This document shows positions 1-7,660 of a stretch of DNA of 24,119 bases, in pieces. Source of the DNA: CAIXDB01 sp038327915. GTDB taxonomy: Bacteria > Patescibacteriota > Minisyncoccia > Phycocordibacterales > DATDWN01. The DNA is taken from NCBI GenBank assembly GCA_038327915.1, contig JBBQLO010000010.1, forward strand, positions 1-24,119, written 5' to 3'. The notes below the pieces were generated by a model. That model saw only the letters and a list, made by a program, of their open reading frames with translations. It did no database searches and was not told the origin of the DNA. The position numbers were made by a program, and so were the translations under genes. Position 1 is the first letter of the stretch. The number at the start of each line of letters is the position of its first letter.

Positions 1-132
1 GATATTAGTACCGTCAGTGAGGAAGAGATGGATGAGATCCATTCCTTTCTCAATGACCGACCGAGAGAGTGTATTGCGTGGAGGACTGCGAACCAGTATT
101 ATGTAGAATCAACTGTCCTACTTGAGGGGTAG
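1..132 (+). CDS. IS30-family transposase, C-terminal fragment (cut by window edge)
   Basis: Frame 1 is open from base 1 to a TAG at 130-132 and gives a 43-residue tail. It contains SFLNDRPRECIAWRTANQYY, which matches the usual end of IS30-family transposases (a NNRPRK-x-LG[WY]-x-TP-like motif just before the C-terminus). The last codons run into the element's terminal inverted repeat at 111-143, as is common in compact IS elements. The DDE catalytic core lies outside the window, so activity cannot be judged. The right-hand end of the window begins an IS30-type transposase with a matching inverted repeat, so the two edges probably carry copies of one element type. Confidence 0.8.
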   Translation, partial: DISTVSEEEMDEIHSFLNDRPRECIAWRTANQYYVESTVLLEG

Positions 133-143
133 CGGGAGGTTTT
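111..143. repeat. Right terminal inverted repeat of left-edge IS30-type element
   Basis: The first 13 bases (AACTGTCCTACTT) are identical to the reverse complement of 23998-24010. The similarity continues imperfectly to GAGGTTTT (14 of the next 20 positions match). It overlaps the transposase stop codon. The exact outer boundary is uncertain. Confidence 0.65.
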
Positions 144-180
144 GACTTCTACACTAATAATACACAATTACAAGAATTTG

Positions 181-1485
181 TCAAATTTTTGTATGCGTCC
201 ACCCATCTTTGCTCTCCCCTGCCAAAAAACCAGTCGTCCAGCAGATTTGAAGACTATACCCGCCAGTTGGGCGGTCGAAGTTGAGTATGTCTCCAGCGAG
301 ATAGAGGTTTGAGTACAGTTTCGACTGCATTGTTTTAAAATTAATTTCTTTGAGGGACACTCCACCGGAAGTGACAACTGCTTTTTCAACACCGAGAAAA
401 CCACTGACGGTCATCGGTAGGGCCTTAAGAAATTTAACGAGCCGAGTACGCTCTTCTTTTGTCACAACATTTGCCTGTTTTTCAGGGTCAATCCCTGCTA
501 ATTCTAAAACCGTACCTGTCATTTGTGCAGGAACAACATCGATAAGAATGTTTTTGATCTTTTTATTGAGTGCCGCACTTACTGTCTCCAATATTTTTTT
601 ATCAAGCATTGTAAAGTCCATACTCGGATGTATGTCTAACTCCAAAGTGACTTCACCGTACCGATACAAGTCAGCTACGTTTTTACTCATGTTAATAACG
701 AGCGGACCACTAATACCAAAATGTGTGAGGAGAATTTTACCAATGTTACTTTCTTGTTTCTTTCCATCTTGAAAAACTGTCAGTTTTGCACTATTGAAAC
801 TCAAACCAGAGAGTTTTTTTACCCACTCTTCTTTAATTTTTATTGGTACCAATGCAGTGTCAGATTCTTCCACTGTATGTCCTATTTTTTTCATCCATTC
901 AAAGCCGTCTCCAGTAGAACCTGTCTCTGGTCGAGATTTACAACCAGTCGCAATAATGTATTTTTTTGCCACAATCACTTGCCCATTTGCAAGTTGAGCA
1001 CCGATGATACTTTTTGTAGAAACTTTCTCATCGGTGTCACTCGGGATCAAGCGAGCCACTTGTGCGCTATGCACAATCTCAACTTTATTTTTCTTTAAAA
1101 ACTGAATCATCACTTTCCAGACATCTTCTGCACTGTCACTTTTTGGAAATGCTCTTTTTTCTGCTTCAACTTTCAAGGGTAATCCACGATTTTCAAAAAA
1201 CTTCATTGACTCTTCCACACCAAAACGTGAAAAAGAACTAAACAGAGCATGACCTTTTTTTCCGTATTTTGAGACAAGTTTCTTGACATCTACTTCAGCA
1301 TTTAAAATATTACACCTTCCTCCACCAGTGATAAGGAGTTTTTTACCAAGTTTGGAATTTTTCTCAAGCAAAAGTACCTTCGCACCGAGTTCCGCCGCTC
1401 GTCCTGCAGCCATCATACCAGCAGGACCCCCACCGATGACAAGAACGTCATATGTGCTATTTTTTATATTTTGTTTTTCATTCAT
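181..1485 (-). CDS. HI0933/YhiN-family FAD-dependent flavoprotein oxidoreductase
   Basis: A 434-residue protein with an N-terminal Rossmann FAD-binding motif (VLVIGGGPAGMMAAGRAAE, about residues 14-32), then LLEKNSKLGKKLLITGGGRCN, the diagnostic family block where the flavin is held. Near the C-terminus, LYLAGDILNFDRPTGGYSLQ is the second FAD-contacting motif, and full length matches the family (about 400-430 aa). Members are cytosolic flavoproteins annotated as aminoacetone oxidase or BaiN-like reductases; the physiological substrate is generally unknown, so I assign only the family. The gene is monocistronic, reading toward the left IS. Start codons at 1485 and 1481 are both possible; I saw no convincing Shine-Dalgarno. 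A TAATAA-like hexamer lies 8 nt before the ATG, possibly another leaderless promoter. Confidence 0.9.
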   Translation of the reverse strand: MNEKQNIKNSTYDVLVIGGGPAGMMAAGRAAELGAKVLLLEKNSKLGKKLLITGGGRCNILNAEVDVKKLVSKYGKKGHALFSSFSRFGVEESMKFFENRGLPLKVEAEKRAFPKSDSAEDVWKVMIQFLKKNKVEIVHSAQVARLIPSDTDEKVSTKSIIGAQLANGQVIVAKKYIIATGCKSRPETGSTGDGFEWMKKIGHTVEESDTALVPIKIKEEWVKKLSGLSFNSAKLTVFQDGKKQESNIGKILLTHFGISGPLVINMSKNVADLYRYGEVTLELDIHPSMDFTMLDKKILETVSAALNKKIKNILIDVVPAQMTGTVLELAGIDPEKQANVVTKEERTRLVKFLKALPMTVSGFLGVEKAVVTSGGVSLKEINFKTMQSKLYSNLYLAGDILNFDRPTGGYSLQICWTTGFLAGESKDGWTHTKI

Positions 1486-1545
1486 AAAAACTATTATTAG
1501 TCCGATACTTGATATAGTACTCCAAAATGTCTTTACAACGCGAAT

Positions 1546-1576
1546 TTGACAAAAATAATTAAATATGCAAAATAAT
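1546..1576 (+). promoter_or_regulatory. Promoter of the secreted DUF4434-like gene
   Basis: A perfect -35 TTGACA lies at 1546-1551, followed 19 nt later by AATAAT at 1571-1576. Spacing is slightly long. The predicted start near 1583 coincides with the 5' end of the first leader hairpin. Confidence 0.5.
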
Positions 1577-1579
1577 CAG

Positions 1580-1624
1580 AAGGGGTGGCTTGCTTGCCAC
1601 CTCTTGATGTGCCTGTCAGAGGCA
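1580..1624 (+). promoter_or_regulatory. Two consecutive hairpins in the 5' leader of the secreted-protein gene
   Basis: Hairpin one pairs AGGGGTGGC (1581-1589) with GCCACCTCT (1596-1604) around a 6-nt loop, with one G-T pair, extendable by A1580-T1605. Hairpin two pairs TGCCT (1610-1614) with AGGCA (1620-1624). Neither is followed by a T-run, so these are not terminators. They sit between the predicted transcription start and a clear Shine-Dalgarno (AAGGAG, ending 5 nt before the ATG at 1646). A 5'-stabilising or regulatory leader is the likely role. Confidence 0.55.
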
Positions 1625-1645
1625 TAAATAAAAAAAGGAGAAAGT

Positions 1646-3172
1646 ATGAAACACTTTCTCATGTTCTTTGTAATTCTCACACTCGCGATTCTTGCGAGTG
1701 TTCCCGCAACGGCACAATGCCCTGCAAATGCAACATTTTTTCAGTTTGACAGAAACCTGCCCGAGAGTCATCTCGAAGCAGAGTTTAGTCAGATGGCTCA
1801 ATGTGGCATCTCTACTGTAGTGATTGTGGCATCAGCCACACTATCAACTGACTTGGACACCTTTGTGCAGGGCGGCTTGTTTTCAGGAACTATCGAAAAC
1901 CCCATCCCCGATGGACGACTCGAAACCTTCCTCCGACTGGCAAGTCGGCGCAACTTTAAGATAATAGTTGGCGGAATACAAACACAGACGCCTTGGTACG
2001 AAAGCCAGTGGGAAACGCCTGTCCGACTTGCAAACCAAGCGGTAATGCGCAAGACCTTGCAATTGTACGGGAATAGCTCAGCTTTAGTTCATTGGTATTA
2101 CCCAATCGAACTTGAGGTCAACTGGTTCCCTGTGTACGGTCCAACCTACTACGGTATGACTCGACTCCGTGATTTTATTACGGACGCTAATGCACTAAAC
2201 GTAGAATTCGGTGTATCCATGCAAGTGATGGCTGCACCAATTTTCAAGCCAGCTGGCTACGGATCTATGCCCCCCATTTCGGCAGACGGTTTTGCTGATG
2301 CACTTCGTATGATGTTCCAGGTCACTGGGATCAGAATGCTCTGGCCTCAAGACGGCATCGGTGCAGGAGTCGGTGGACCAACGCTTGACCAACTCGCTCC
2401 GTATTTCACTGCTGGTAAACAAGCAGCGGGTGAATTCGGTGTGCAGTTCTGGGACACGGTAGAAGTATTCACGGCAGACCCCAATGCTCCGGATGGATCA
2501 TGGTATAAACCGGATTCACCCGAAAGAATGAAACAACAAATTGCTGCCGTAAAGGACATCGTGTCTGGTATTGCTCTCTGGAACTTTGGTCACCACCTCT
2601 CTCGACAAGCCACGCACTGGCCAGTTGAAGCAGGAGCTTTGTACCGAGAGTATCTGAAAACATACAATCCTCAGCTCGCTCCCGGAGTCCTTCTTCCAAC
2701 AACATACAATTTCTTTCGGTTGTACGGATACGGAGTGACACCTCCCGACGCGTGGGGAGATCCTAACCTGACCAAACTAACCAACCACACAGGTGGCGGA
2801 TACGGTCCTGGTGGCAATCCTTTTGGAGACTGGGTCGGCGTACCAGTAGAGGACTCCCAGGGTCAACTCCACCTTGTCATCGATATTGGAAAAATCCAAT
2901 ACGTAAACCAGGTGCGCGTTCTCTTTCGGTCGGAAACTTTAAGTGGAATTAATTTTCCACAACAAATGATTGTCGAGACTTCCCGAGACGGAATGTCCTA
3001 CGACACGTTTGGTACATTTAGCACATTCCCCGAAAATACGAGTCAATTCAGTATTTTCTGGGGCGAAGCCACCGGTCAAAACCGTGCCAGATACGTGAGA
3101 GTAAAAATACTCTACCCTGCTGGCTGGGTGATGATGGCCGAAGCAGAGCTCTACGGCACACTCATTCAGTAG
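1646..3172 (+). CDS. Secreted DUF4434-like (TIM-barrel, glycosidase-like) protein with C-terminal F5/8C-like domain
   Basis: A 508-residue protein. Residues 1-23 form a classical signal peptide (MKHFLMFF hydrophobic core, then SVPATA cleavage site), so it is exported. Residues about 28-320 read as a barrel of the DUF4434 type: FFQFDRN near the start, GISTVVIVAS, a WYYPIELEVNW segment with acidic residues at a strand end, and MLWPQDGIGAG. Residues about 350-505 look like a galactose-binding/discoidin-type beta-sandwich (DIGKIQYVNQVRVLFRSE, IVETSRDGMSYDTFGTF, ARYVRVKI). A polysaccharide-acting or binding role is inferred. It has an unusually good Shine-Dalgarno for this window, is visibly more GC-rich than its neighbours, and is followed by its own terminator. 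These hint at acquisition by transfer. Domain assignment is from recall of motifs, not a search. Confidence 0.65.
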   Translation: MKHFLMFFVILTLAILASVPATAQCPANATFFQFDRNLPESHLEAEFSQMAQCGISTVVIVASATLSTDLDTFVQGGLFSGTIENPIPDGRLETFLRLASRRNFKIIVGGIQTQTPWYESQWETPVRLANQAVMRKTLQLYGNSSALVHWYYPIELEVNWFPVYGPTYYGMTRLRDFITDANALNVEFGVSMQVMAAPIFKPAGYGSMPPISADGFADALRMMFQVTGIRMLWPQDGIGAGVGGPTLDQLAPYFTAGKQAAGEFGVQFWDTVEVFTADPNAPDGSWYKPDSPERMKQQIAAVKDIVSGIALWNFGHHLSRQATHWPVEAGALYREYLKTYNPQLAPGVLLPTTYNFFRLYGYGVTPPDAWGDPNLTKLTNHTGGGYGPGGNPFGDWVGVPVEDSQGQLHLVIDIGKIQYVNQVRVLFRSETLSGINFPQQMIVETSRDGMSYDTFGTFSTFPENTSQFSIFWGEATGQNRARYVRVKILYPAGWVMMAEAELYGTLIQ

Positions 3173-3220
3173 ATTGATACAATAAACAAAAATATGTGAG
3201 TGTGTTACACCCACATACAG

Positions 3221-3245
3221 CCACCGATGTTATCGGTGGTTTTTG
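3221..3245 (+). terminator. Rho-independent terminator of the secreted-protein gene
   Basis: CCACCGAT pairs with ATCGGTGG around a 3-nt loop (3221-3239), followed by a T-rich tract. It lies about 50 nt after the stop at 3172. Confidence 0.85.
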
Positions 3246-3294
3246 ATTTTATTTTTAAAAACTCATTATTTCAGATCTCAATGCTGTACTTGAT

Positions 3295-4014
3295 CTATGC
3301 CGTGTATACTTCGAGCCCGTCTGCAAGACGAACGAGTGTCGCATCAAGTTGCCTATTCGCAGCTGCGGTCAGGGCACCAAACACTTCATCTTCGGTCATA
3401 TTGAGAATCAGTGCGATACCTTTTGCTAATTTTCTATAGATTTCTTCATCTGCCCCTTTATTGTAAACAAATACCTGTTCAGTACCATTGTTTGGAGCCA
3501 TGCTTTCATCTGGAGAGTTAATTACCACAACCGATCCTTCTTGGTGCTCTCCACGGAGAACCACTTCATTTGCACCCTGAGCCTTGAGCTGAGTTAGCTT
3601 TGCATCCAAAATTTTAATAGCTTCGATATTTAAACCATATGCCTCTGGATCCTTGCGAGCTTTTGCCACATGTCCACAACCACAGGCTACACCTTCTGCT
3701 TCATGATGCGTATCTGTATGAAAATTAAAATTATGCACGCCTCCAACAGTATCCACAACCACATTCAAGACTTCTGGAATAGTATCCGAATCAAGTGAAA
3801 CTCCAAGAGTGACCAAGCTGCCAAGCACCGCCATGAGGCTTCCCGCATCCCCTCCCGGCTTGGCAATACCAGCCAAATCTTCTGTTTTTTCATATCGGCC
3901 ATCAACACATCGAGACCTATAGTCTTGTGGGATCTTGTTTTCTTGTATCAGTCTCTCAACCTCTTTGGGTGATAATATTCTTTTTTCTGTTTGTAATGTC
4001 ATGGATTCGTGCAT
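3295..4014 (-). CDS. Carbonic-anhydrase-like metalloprotein (zeta/CDCA- or beta-type signature)
   Basis: A 239-residue cytosolic protein without signal peptide or membrane span. It carries C36-V-D38-G-R40, the Cys plus Asp-Arg dyad seen in beta- and cadmium (zeta) carbonic anhydrases. A glycine turn follows (KPGGDAGS, residues 52-59), then a metal-site-like segment FHTDTHHEAEGVACGCGHVA (98-117). There, H103 and C113 are 10 residues apart, as I recall for the His and Cys ligands of diatom CDCA. This suggests a CDCA-like fold binding Zn or Cd, but the remaining protein is not recognisable to me and activity is inference. The start may be M1 or M5. A TATAAT lies 10 nt before the first ATG, so the transcript is probably leaderless. 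Divergent from a second carbonic-anhydrase-like gene at 4135. Confidence 0.5.
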   Translation of the reverse strand: MHESMTLQTEKRILSPKEVERLIQENKIPQDYRSRCVDGRYEKTEDLAGIAKPGGDAGSLMAVLGSLVTLGVSLDSDTIPEVLNVVVDTVGGVHNFNFHTDTHHEAEGVACGCGHVAKARKDPEAYGLNIEAIKILDAKLTQLKAQGANEVVLRGEHQEGSVVVINSPDESMAPNNGTEQVFVYNKGADEEIYRKLAKGIALILNMTEDEVFGALTAAANRQLDATLVRLADGLEVYTA

Positions 4015-4030
4015 ATTAAAATAAATTATA
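4015..4030 (-). promoter_or_regulatory. Leaderless-type -10 box of the CDCA-like gene
   Basis: On the minus strand TATAAT (4025-4030) stands 10 nt before the ATG at 4014. No good -35 is evident. Confidence 0.5.
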
Positions 4031-4087
4031 TATCACCAGACACTATACATTAAAAACAAAACTTTGTGTACTCTCCCATTTTTCTGG

Positions 4088-4127
4088 TTGCAAAGTAAAT
4101 TAAATTATGAGATTATGCATCGGGAGA
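4088..4127 (+). promoter_or_regulatory. Promoter and Shine-Dalgarno of the beta-CA-like gene
   Basis: TTGCAA (4088-4093), 17-nt spacer, GATTAT (4111-4116), then GGGAG (4122-4126) 8 nt before the ATG. The leader would be only about 12 nt long. Confidence 0.55.
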
Positions 4128-4134
4128 AATTTAC

Positions 4135-4680
4135 ATGCCAACACTTTATGACGAAGTCCAAGGTTCTTTTTGTGACGAAAGTAAGCAAGAAATAAAAGAA
4201 TCACTAGGAGGTGGACCCACCTTAGTTTTAGGATGCATGGATCTACGATATTGTTTGAATCAAAGACATGCCTTTAGAGAAGTATCTCCCGAATTGCAGA
4301 GATATGATCTTGTCTCTTTTGCAGGATCCACCCATATGCTTGGAAAACCACGTGAAGTGAGAGGAGGTATTTCCTTGGGAGAACTCTCTATTTTATACGA
4401 TGCTGCGAAAATAATAACTGCTCATAGTATTAGAATGGGTATCAAGTTTCACAACATTAGTCAAATTATCATTACCAGCCATCTTAGTTGTGGACATGTG
4501 GCTTGGGAAGGATATAGTTTTTCCTCGCTCCCTGCTGAAGAAGAAAAACATAGAGGGGACAGAACCACGGCAGCAGAATGGGTTCAATCACTTTTTCCAA
4601 ATTTGAAAACATGGACATGCCTTTCGTTTCTAGACCAAAAAAACCACGTTTACATTCGTGATCTTCGACTGGAATCTTAG
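4135..4680 (+). CDS. Beta-carbonic-anhydrase-like protein
   Basis: 181 residues. It shows the beta-carbonic-anhydrase ligand pattern: C34-M-D36-L-R38 (zinc Cys plus Asp-Arg dyad) on a strand ending LVLGC, an AG turn (residues 63-64) after a buried strand YDLVSFAG, and H116-L-S-C119-G after strand QIIITS, giving the H-x2-C zinc ligands. Family members interconvert CO2 and bicarbonate in the cytosol; length is slightly short. Flanking sequence diverges from canonical enzymes (no GNAAG, extra GKPREVRGG), so the reaction is not certain. It shares C-[VM]-D-[GL]-R-Y and CGHVA with the divergently transcribed neighbour at 3295-4014, suggesting functional pairing or distant common origin. It ends in a strong terminator. 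Confidence 0.6.
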   Translation: MPTLYDEVQGSFCDESKQEIKESLGGGPTLVLGCMDLRYCLNQRHAFREVSPELQRYDLVSFAGSTHMLGKPREVRGGISLGELSILYDAAKIITAHSIRMGIKFHNISQIIITSHLSCGHVAWEGYSFSSLPAEEEKHRGDRTTAAEWVQSLFPNLKTWTCLSFLDQKNHVYIRDLRLES

Positions 4681-4703
4681 TTCTTTCGTTTGTTTCATCG
4701 AGA

Positions 4704-4732
4704 CGGCCGCGCACCACGCGGCCGCTTTTTTT
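4704..4732 (+). terminator. Rho-independent terminator after the beta-CA-like gene
   Basis: CGGCCGCG (4704-4711) pairs perfectly with CGCGGCCG (4717-4724) around CACCA, followed by C and seven T. There is no T-run on the minus strand, so it acts on the plus-strand gene. Confidence 0.95.
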
Positions 4733-4745
4733 ATCATCAAATAAT

Positions 4746-5000
4746 CTAGCGAGCACTATCCACCAACACGTACACTTCACTCTCTGGTCGGACTTCGAGA
4801 ACACCACTACTTATGCTTATTTCTTTGTCTCCTGTTGTGGTTTTGAGAAGAACTACTCCCTCTTTTAATTTTGAAACAAGTGGAATATGATCCGGCAAGA
4901 CAGAAATCTGTCCATTGTCCGTCGGTAACACAACCTCCGTGACTTCACCTGAGAAAAAAACTCCTTCGATAGTAATAATTTTTAGATTTATTGTTTTCAT
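4746..5000 (-). CDS. atpC: ATP synthase F1 epsilon subunit (short form)
   Basis: 84 residues matching the N-terminal beta-sandwich of epsilon: LKIITIEGVFFSGEVTEVVLPTDNGQISVLPDHIPLVSKLKEG, including the conserved G-x-[IF]-x-[VI]LP-x-H-x-P pattern that contacts gamma and the c-ring. Typical bacterial epsilon is about 130-140 aa; the C-terminal two-helix domain, which inhibits ATP hydrolysis in many bacteria, is absent. The stop is clean and the gene lies last in the atp cluster, so this appears to be a natural short form, implying no epsilon-type autoinhibition. Between it and atpD is a 17-bp hairpin that could tune its expression. Confidence 0.9.
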   Translation of the reverse strand: MKTINLKIITIEGVFFSGEVTEVVLPTDNGQISVLPDHIPLVSKLKEGVVLLKTTTGDKEISISSGVLEVRPESEVYVLVDSAR

Positions 5001-5033
5001 TCTCTGTTATTTGAATCAATGAATTCAAAAACC

Positions 5034-5075
5034 TTTCTCTCATCATATGTTTTTCAAGACATATGATGAGAGAAA
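5034..5075 (-). promoter_or_regulatory. 17-bp perfect hairpin between atpD and atpC (attenuator or processing site)
   Basis: TTTCTCTCATCATATGT (5034-5050) is the exact complement of 5059-5075 across an 8-nt loop. An outer imperfect arm (GAATTCAAAAA at 5021-5031 against TTTTTAAATTC at 5077-5087) extends it. In the transcribed (minus) sense the stem is followed by GGTTTTTG, a weak U-tract. Partial termination, or protection of the long upstream mRNA, would lower epsilon relative to beta. Confidence 0.6.
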
Positions 5076-5094
5076 TTTTTTAAATTCATAATAA

Positions 5095-6462
5095 TTATAT
5101 CACCTCCTCTATCTTCCCTTTCATGTAAAACGCCTGCTCACTTTTCTCGTCATGCTTGCCGTCTAATATCTCTCGGAAACCTTTGATAGTATCAGCAAGT
5201 GGCACATACACCCCAGCAACTCCAGTAAATTGCTCTGCCACGAAAAAAGGTTGAGAGAGGAATCTTTGAATCTTGCGAGCACGATTTACGGCAAGTTTGT
5301 CCTCATCCGACAATTCATCCATACCCAAAATAGCGATGATATCCTGTAAGTCTTTGTACTTCTGCAATACCTGCTGCACATCACGGGCTGTACGGTAGTG
5401 TTCTTCTCCAACGATGAGAGGATCGAGCACGGTCGAAGACGAGTCGAGAGGGTCGACAGCTGGGTAAATAGCGAGTTCGGCAAGTGAACGAGAAAGAGTG
5501 ACTGTGGAGTCGAGGTGACCAAACGTGGTTGAAGGTGCTGGGTCGGTCAAGTCATCCGCCGGAACGTAAATAGCCTGTACAGAAGTAATAGAACCCTTGT
5601 CGGTCGAAGTAATGCGTTCTTGCAAAAGTCCCATCTCCGTTGCAAGCGTCGGCTGATATCCCACCGCAGAAGGAATACGTCCGAGAAGTGCAGAAAGTTC
5701 CGAGCCCGCTTGAGTAAAACGAAAAATGTTATCAACGAAAAGCAACACATCTTTACTTTCCTCATCACGAAAATATTCAGCCATTGAAAGTGCAGAAAGT
5801 GCGATGCGAGCACGGGCTCCCGGAGGTTCATTCATTTGTCCAAAGACGAGAGCAGTTTTTGGTAACACTCCAGACTCTTTCATTTCTCGATACAGGTCAT
5901 TTCCTTCACGCGTTCGCTCTCCAACTCCAGCAAATACAGAATAGCCTGAATGCTCGGTGGCAATGTTTCTGATAAGCTCTTGAATAACAACCGTCTTTCC
6001 AACACCGGCTCCTCCAAAAAGTCCAACTTTACCGCCTTTCAAAAAGGGGCACATAAGATCAATAACTTTAATACCTGTTTCAAATGTTTCTGCCTTTGTA
6101 CTTTGAGATGTGAGTGGAGGTGGGTCGCGATGAATGGGATACCTTTTTTTAGTAATGGTTGGCCCTTTCCCATCTATTGGATCGCCAGTGACGTTGTACA
6201 TTCGTCCGAGCACTTCCGGCCCGACAGGTACTGAAATAGGTCCGTCCGTACGCTCTACAACTTGCCCACGAGAAAGTCCGTCGGTCGAACTCATCGCGAC
6301 TGCGCGCACCTCCCCAAGTCCTAAATGTTTTTGAGTTTCGAGGGTTAAAAAGGAACCATCTGAAAGTGTCACCACGAGTGCATCGTATATGTTTGGCAAA
6401 TCTCCCTCGAAGGAAACGTCAACGACTGGGCCAATAATTTGTGTGATTTTGCCTGTGTTCAT
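5095..6462 (-). CDS. atpD: ATP synthase F1 beta subunit
   Basis: 455 residues, standard family length. Catalytic nucleotide-binding subunit of the F1 head. Seen: N-terminal barrel GKITQIIGPVVDVSFEGDLP, Walker A GGAGVGKT (about 149-156), the GERTREGNDLY segment carrying the catalytic glutamate, a Walker B strand DVLLFVDNIFRF, and the DELSDED variant of the DELSEED lever that touches gamma. Start ATG at 6462 opens the canonical MNTGKITQIIGPVVDV. It lies downstream of atpG across a 182-bp structured repeat, which fills most of the 226-nt gap. No strong Shine-Dalgarno is visible. Confidence 0.98.
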   Translation of the reverse strand: MNTGKITQIIGPVVDVSFEGDLPNIYDALVVTLSDGSFLTLETQKHLGLGEVRAVAMSSTDGLSRGQVVERTDGPISVPVGPEVLGRMYNVTGDPIDGKGPTITKKRYPIHRDPPPLTSQSTKAETFETGIKVIDLMCPFLKGGKVGLFGGAGVGKTVVIQELIRNIATEHSGYSVFAGVGERTREGNDLYREMKESGVLPKTALVFGQMNEPPGARARIALSALSMAEYFRDEESKDVLLFVDNIFRFTQAGSELSALLGRIPSAVGYQPTLATEMGLLQERITSTDKGSITSVQAIYVPADDLTDPAPSTTFGHLDSTVTLSRSLAELAIYPAVDPLDSSSTVLDPLIVGEEHYRTARDVQQVLQKYKDLQDIIAILGMDELSDEDKLAVNRARKIQRFLSQPFFVAEQFTGVAGVYVPLADTIKGFREILDGKHDEKSEQAFYMKGKIEEVI

Positions 6463-6494
6463 ATAATAAAATTGAAATAATAATGTAGCATAAT

Positions 6495-6676
6495 TTCTGA
6501 AATTCGTCGAAACCAGTACTTTTCCGGAACATCGCGCAGGAGCTTAGAAAGCAACAGTTCTCGAGTGACCGGGACACGAGAGAACGCGTTGTTTTCTTGA
6601 GCGACGAACGTGAAGAAAATTTCTAGCAAGAAATTATTCTGGTTCTGGAAAAGTACTAGTGAGAGGAGTTTCAGAA
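6495..6676. repeat. Structured 182-bp element, copy 1 (atpG-atpD gap)
   Basis: Closing stem: TTCTGAAATTC (6495-6505) with GAGTTTCAGAA (6666-6676). Second stem: ACCAGTACTTTTCC (6512-6525) with GGAAAAGTACTAGT (6647-6660). Inside are a long hairpin (GTTCTC-GA-GTG ... CAC-GA-GAGAAC, flanked by GAAAGCAAC/GTTGTTTTC) and a small one (AATTTC/GAAATT around TAGCAA), giving a three-way-junction shape. It is the same length as the copy at 7661-7842 and, in the 168-bp core, differs at only 7 positions, all transitions. It could be a conserved RNA element of the atp mRNA or a MITE-like mobile repeat. Confidence 0.85.
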
Positions 6677-6688
6677 TCCATTACCGTC

Positions 6689-7642
6689 TCATGCACCCAA
6701 CGCATTCGCTCCCGCAGCGATTTCCGACAATTCCCTCGTAATACCTTCTTGTCGAATATGATTGAATGAAAGCAACAACTCATCACCGAGCTTGTCCGCA
6801 TTTTCGGTTGCCGATTTCATTGCCATCATACGCGATGCATGCTCACTTGCCAAGGCATCAAGAATGGCTTGGTACACTTGCACGACAACCAACTCTGGAA
6901 TAATAACAGTGAATATCTCTTCGACCGATGGCTCAATGACATACCTACTCCAGTCACGTTCAAGGTGCATTGCTCCTGCATCCATCCAATTTTGTTCTCC
7001 TCCAGCCTGAGCTATTTGGTTTTTAAATACTTCAGGAGAAAGTGGTAAAAGCTGGCGGACGATTGGTTTTTGAGACAAAACACTTTTAAAATGTGTCGAG
7101 ACAATCACCACTTTTCTGTATAGTCCAGATGCATATTGACCTTTTATATACTCTGCTAGTTCTCTCGCTTCTTTAAGCGTCACGTCGTCTGAAAAAGTAT
7201 TGTAGGAATGTAAAATACTGCCACCAGACATTTCAACCTGTGTTCTCACGTGTTGTGTCGCATATTTACCAACACTAACATAGTCTGCACTGTAGTTACC
7301 AGCAAGACTCACATTTTTTGAAATATTTTCCGTACGCACATATTTCCTCAATTCTCGAAAGACGTTAGCATTGTATCCCCCACACAAACCTTTATTGGCG
7401 GCGATTTCAACAATAAGAATTTTTCCACCTTCCGTGCCACGAAAAAATGGAGATGTCGCAGAAGCGTGATAAGAAAAATTTACTAAAAATTCTAGTGCAA
7501 AAAAAGCGTATGGACGAACACCAAGAGCTCGGTCAATGGCTTTTTTCATTTTACTCCGCGCCACCATTTCCATCGCTTTGGTAATCTTGCGAATGTTGTC
7601 AACGGATTTTATTTTTGTTTTGACGGTTTTTGTATCTGCCAT
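6689..7642 (-). CDS. atpG: ATP synthase F1 gamma subunit
   Basis: 317 residues from the ATG at 7642. The rotor shaft linking the F1 head to the c-ring. Seen: N-terminal helix TKIKSVDNIRKITKAMEMVA, the conserved NKGLCGGYN loop, and C-terminal helix LSFNHIRQEGITRELSEIAA followed by GANAL, both typical. The open frame continues upstream to 7876 through the repeat, adding 78 residues with no family counterpart; I reject that extension because homologues begin at this point and the repeat reads as non-coding. The gene is bracketed on both sides by near-identical 182-bp structured elements, leaving only 12 nt after its stop and 18 nt before its start. Confidence 0.95.
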   Translation of the reverse strand: MADTKTVKTKIKSVDNIRKITKAMEMVARSKMKKAIDRALGVRPYAFFALEFLVNFSYHASATSPFFRGTEGGKILIVEIAANKGLCGGYNANVFRELRKYVRTENISKNVSLAGNYSADYVSVGKYATQHVRTQVEMSGGSILHSYNTFSDDVTLKEARELAEYIKGQYASGLYRKVVIVSTHFKSVLSQKPIVRQLLPLSPEVFKNQIAQAGGEQNWMDAGAMHLERDWSRYVIEPSVEEIFTVIIPELVVVQVYQAILDALASEHASRMMAMKSATENADKLGDELLLSFNHIRQEGITRELSEIAAGANALGA

Positions 7643-7660
7643 AGGATTTAATATGTATTC

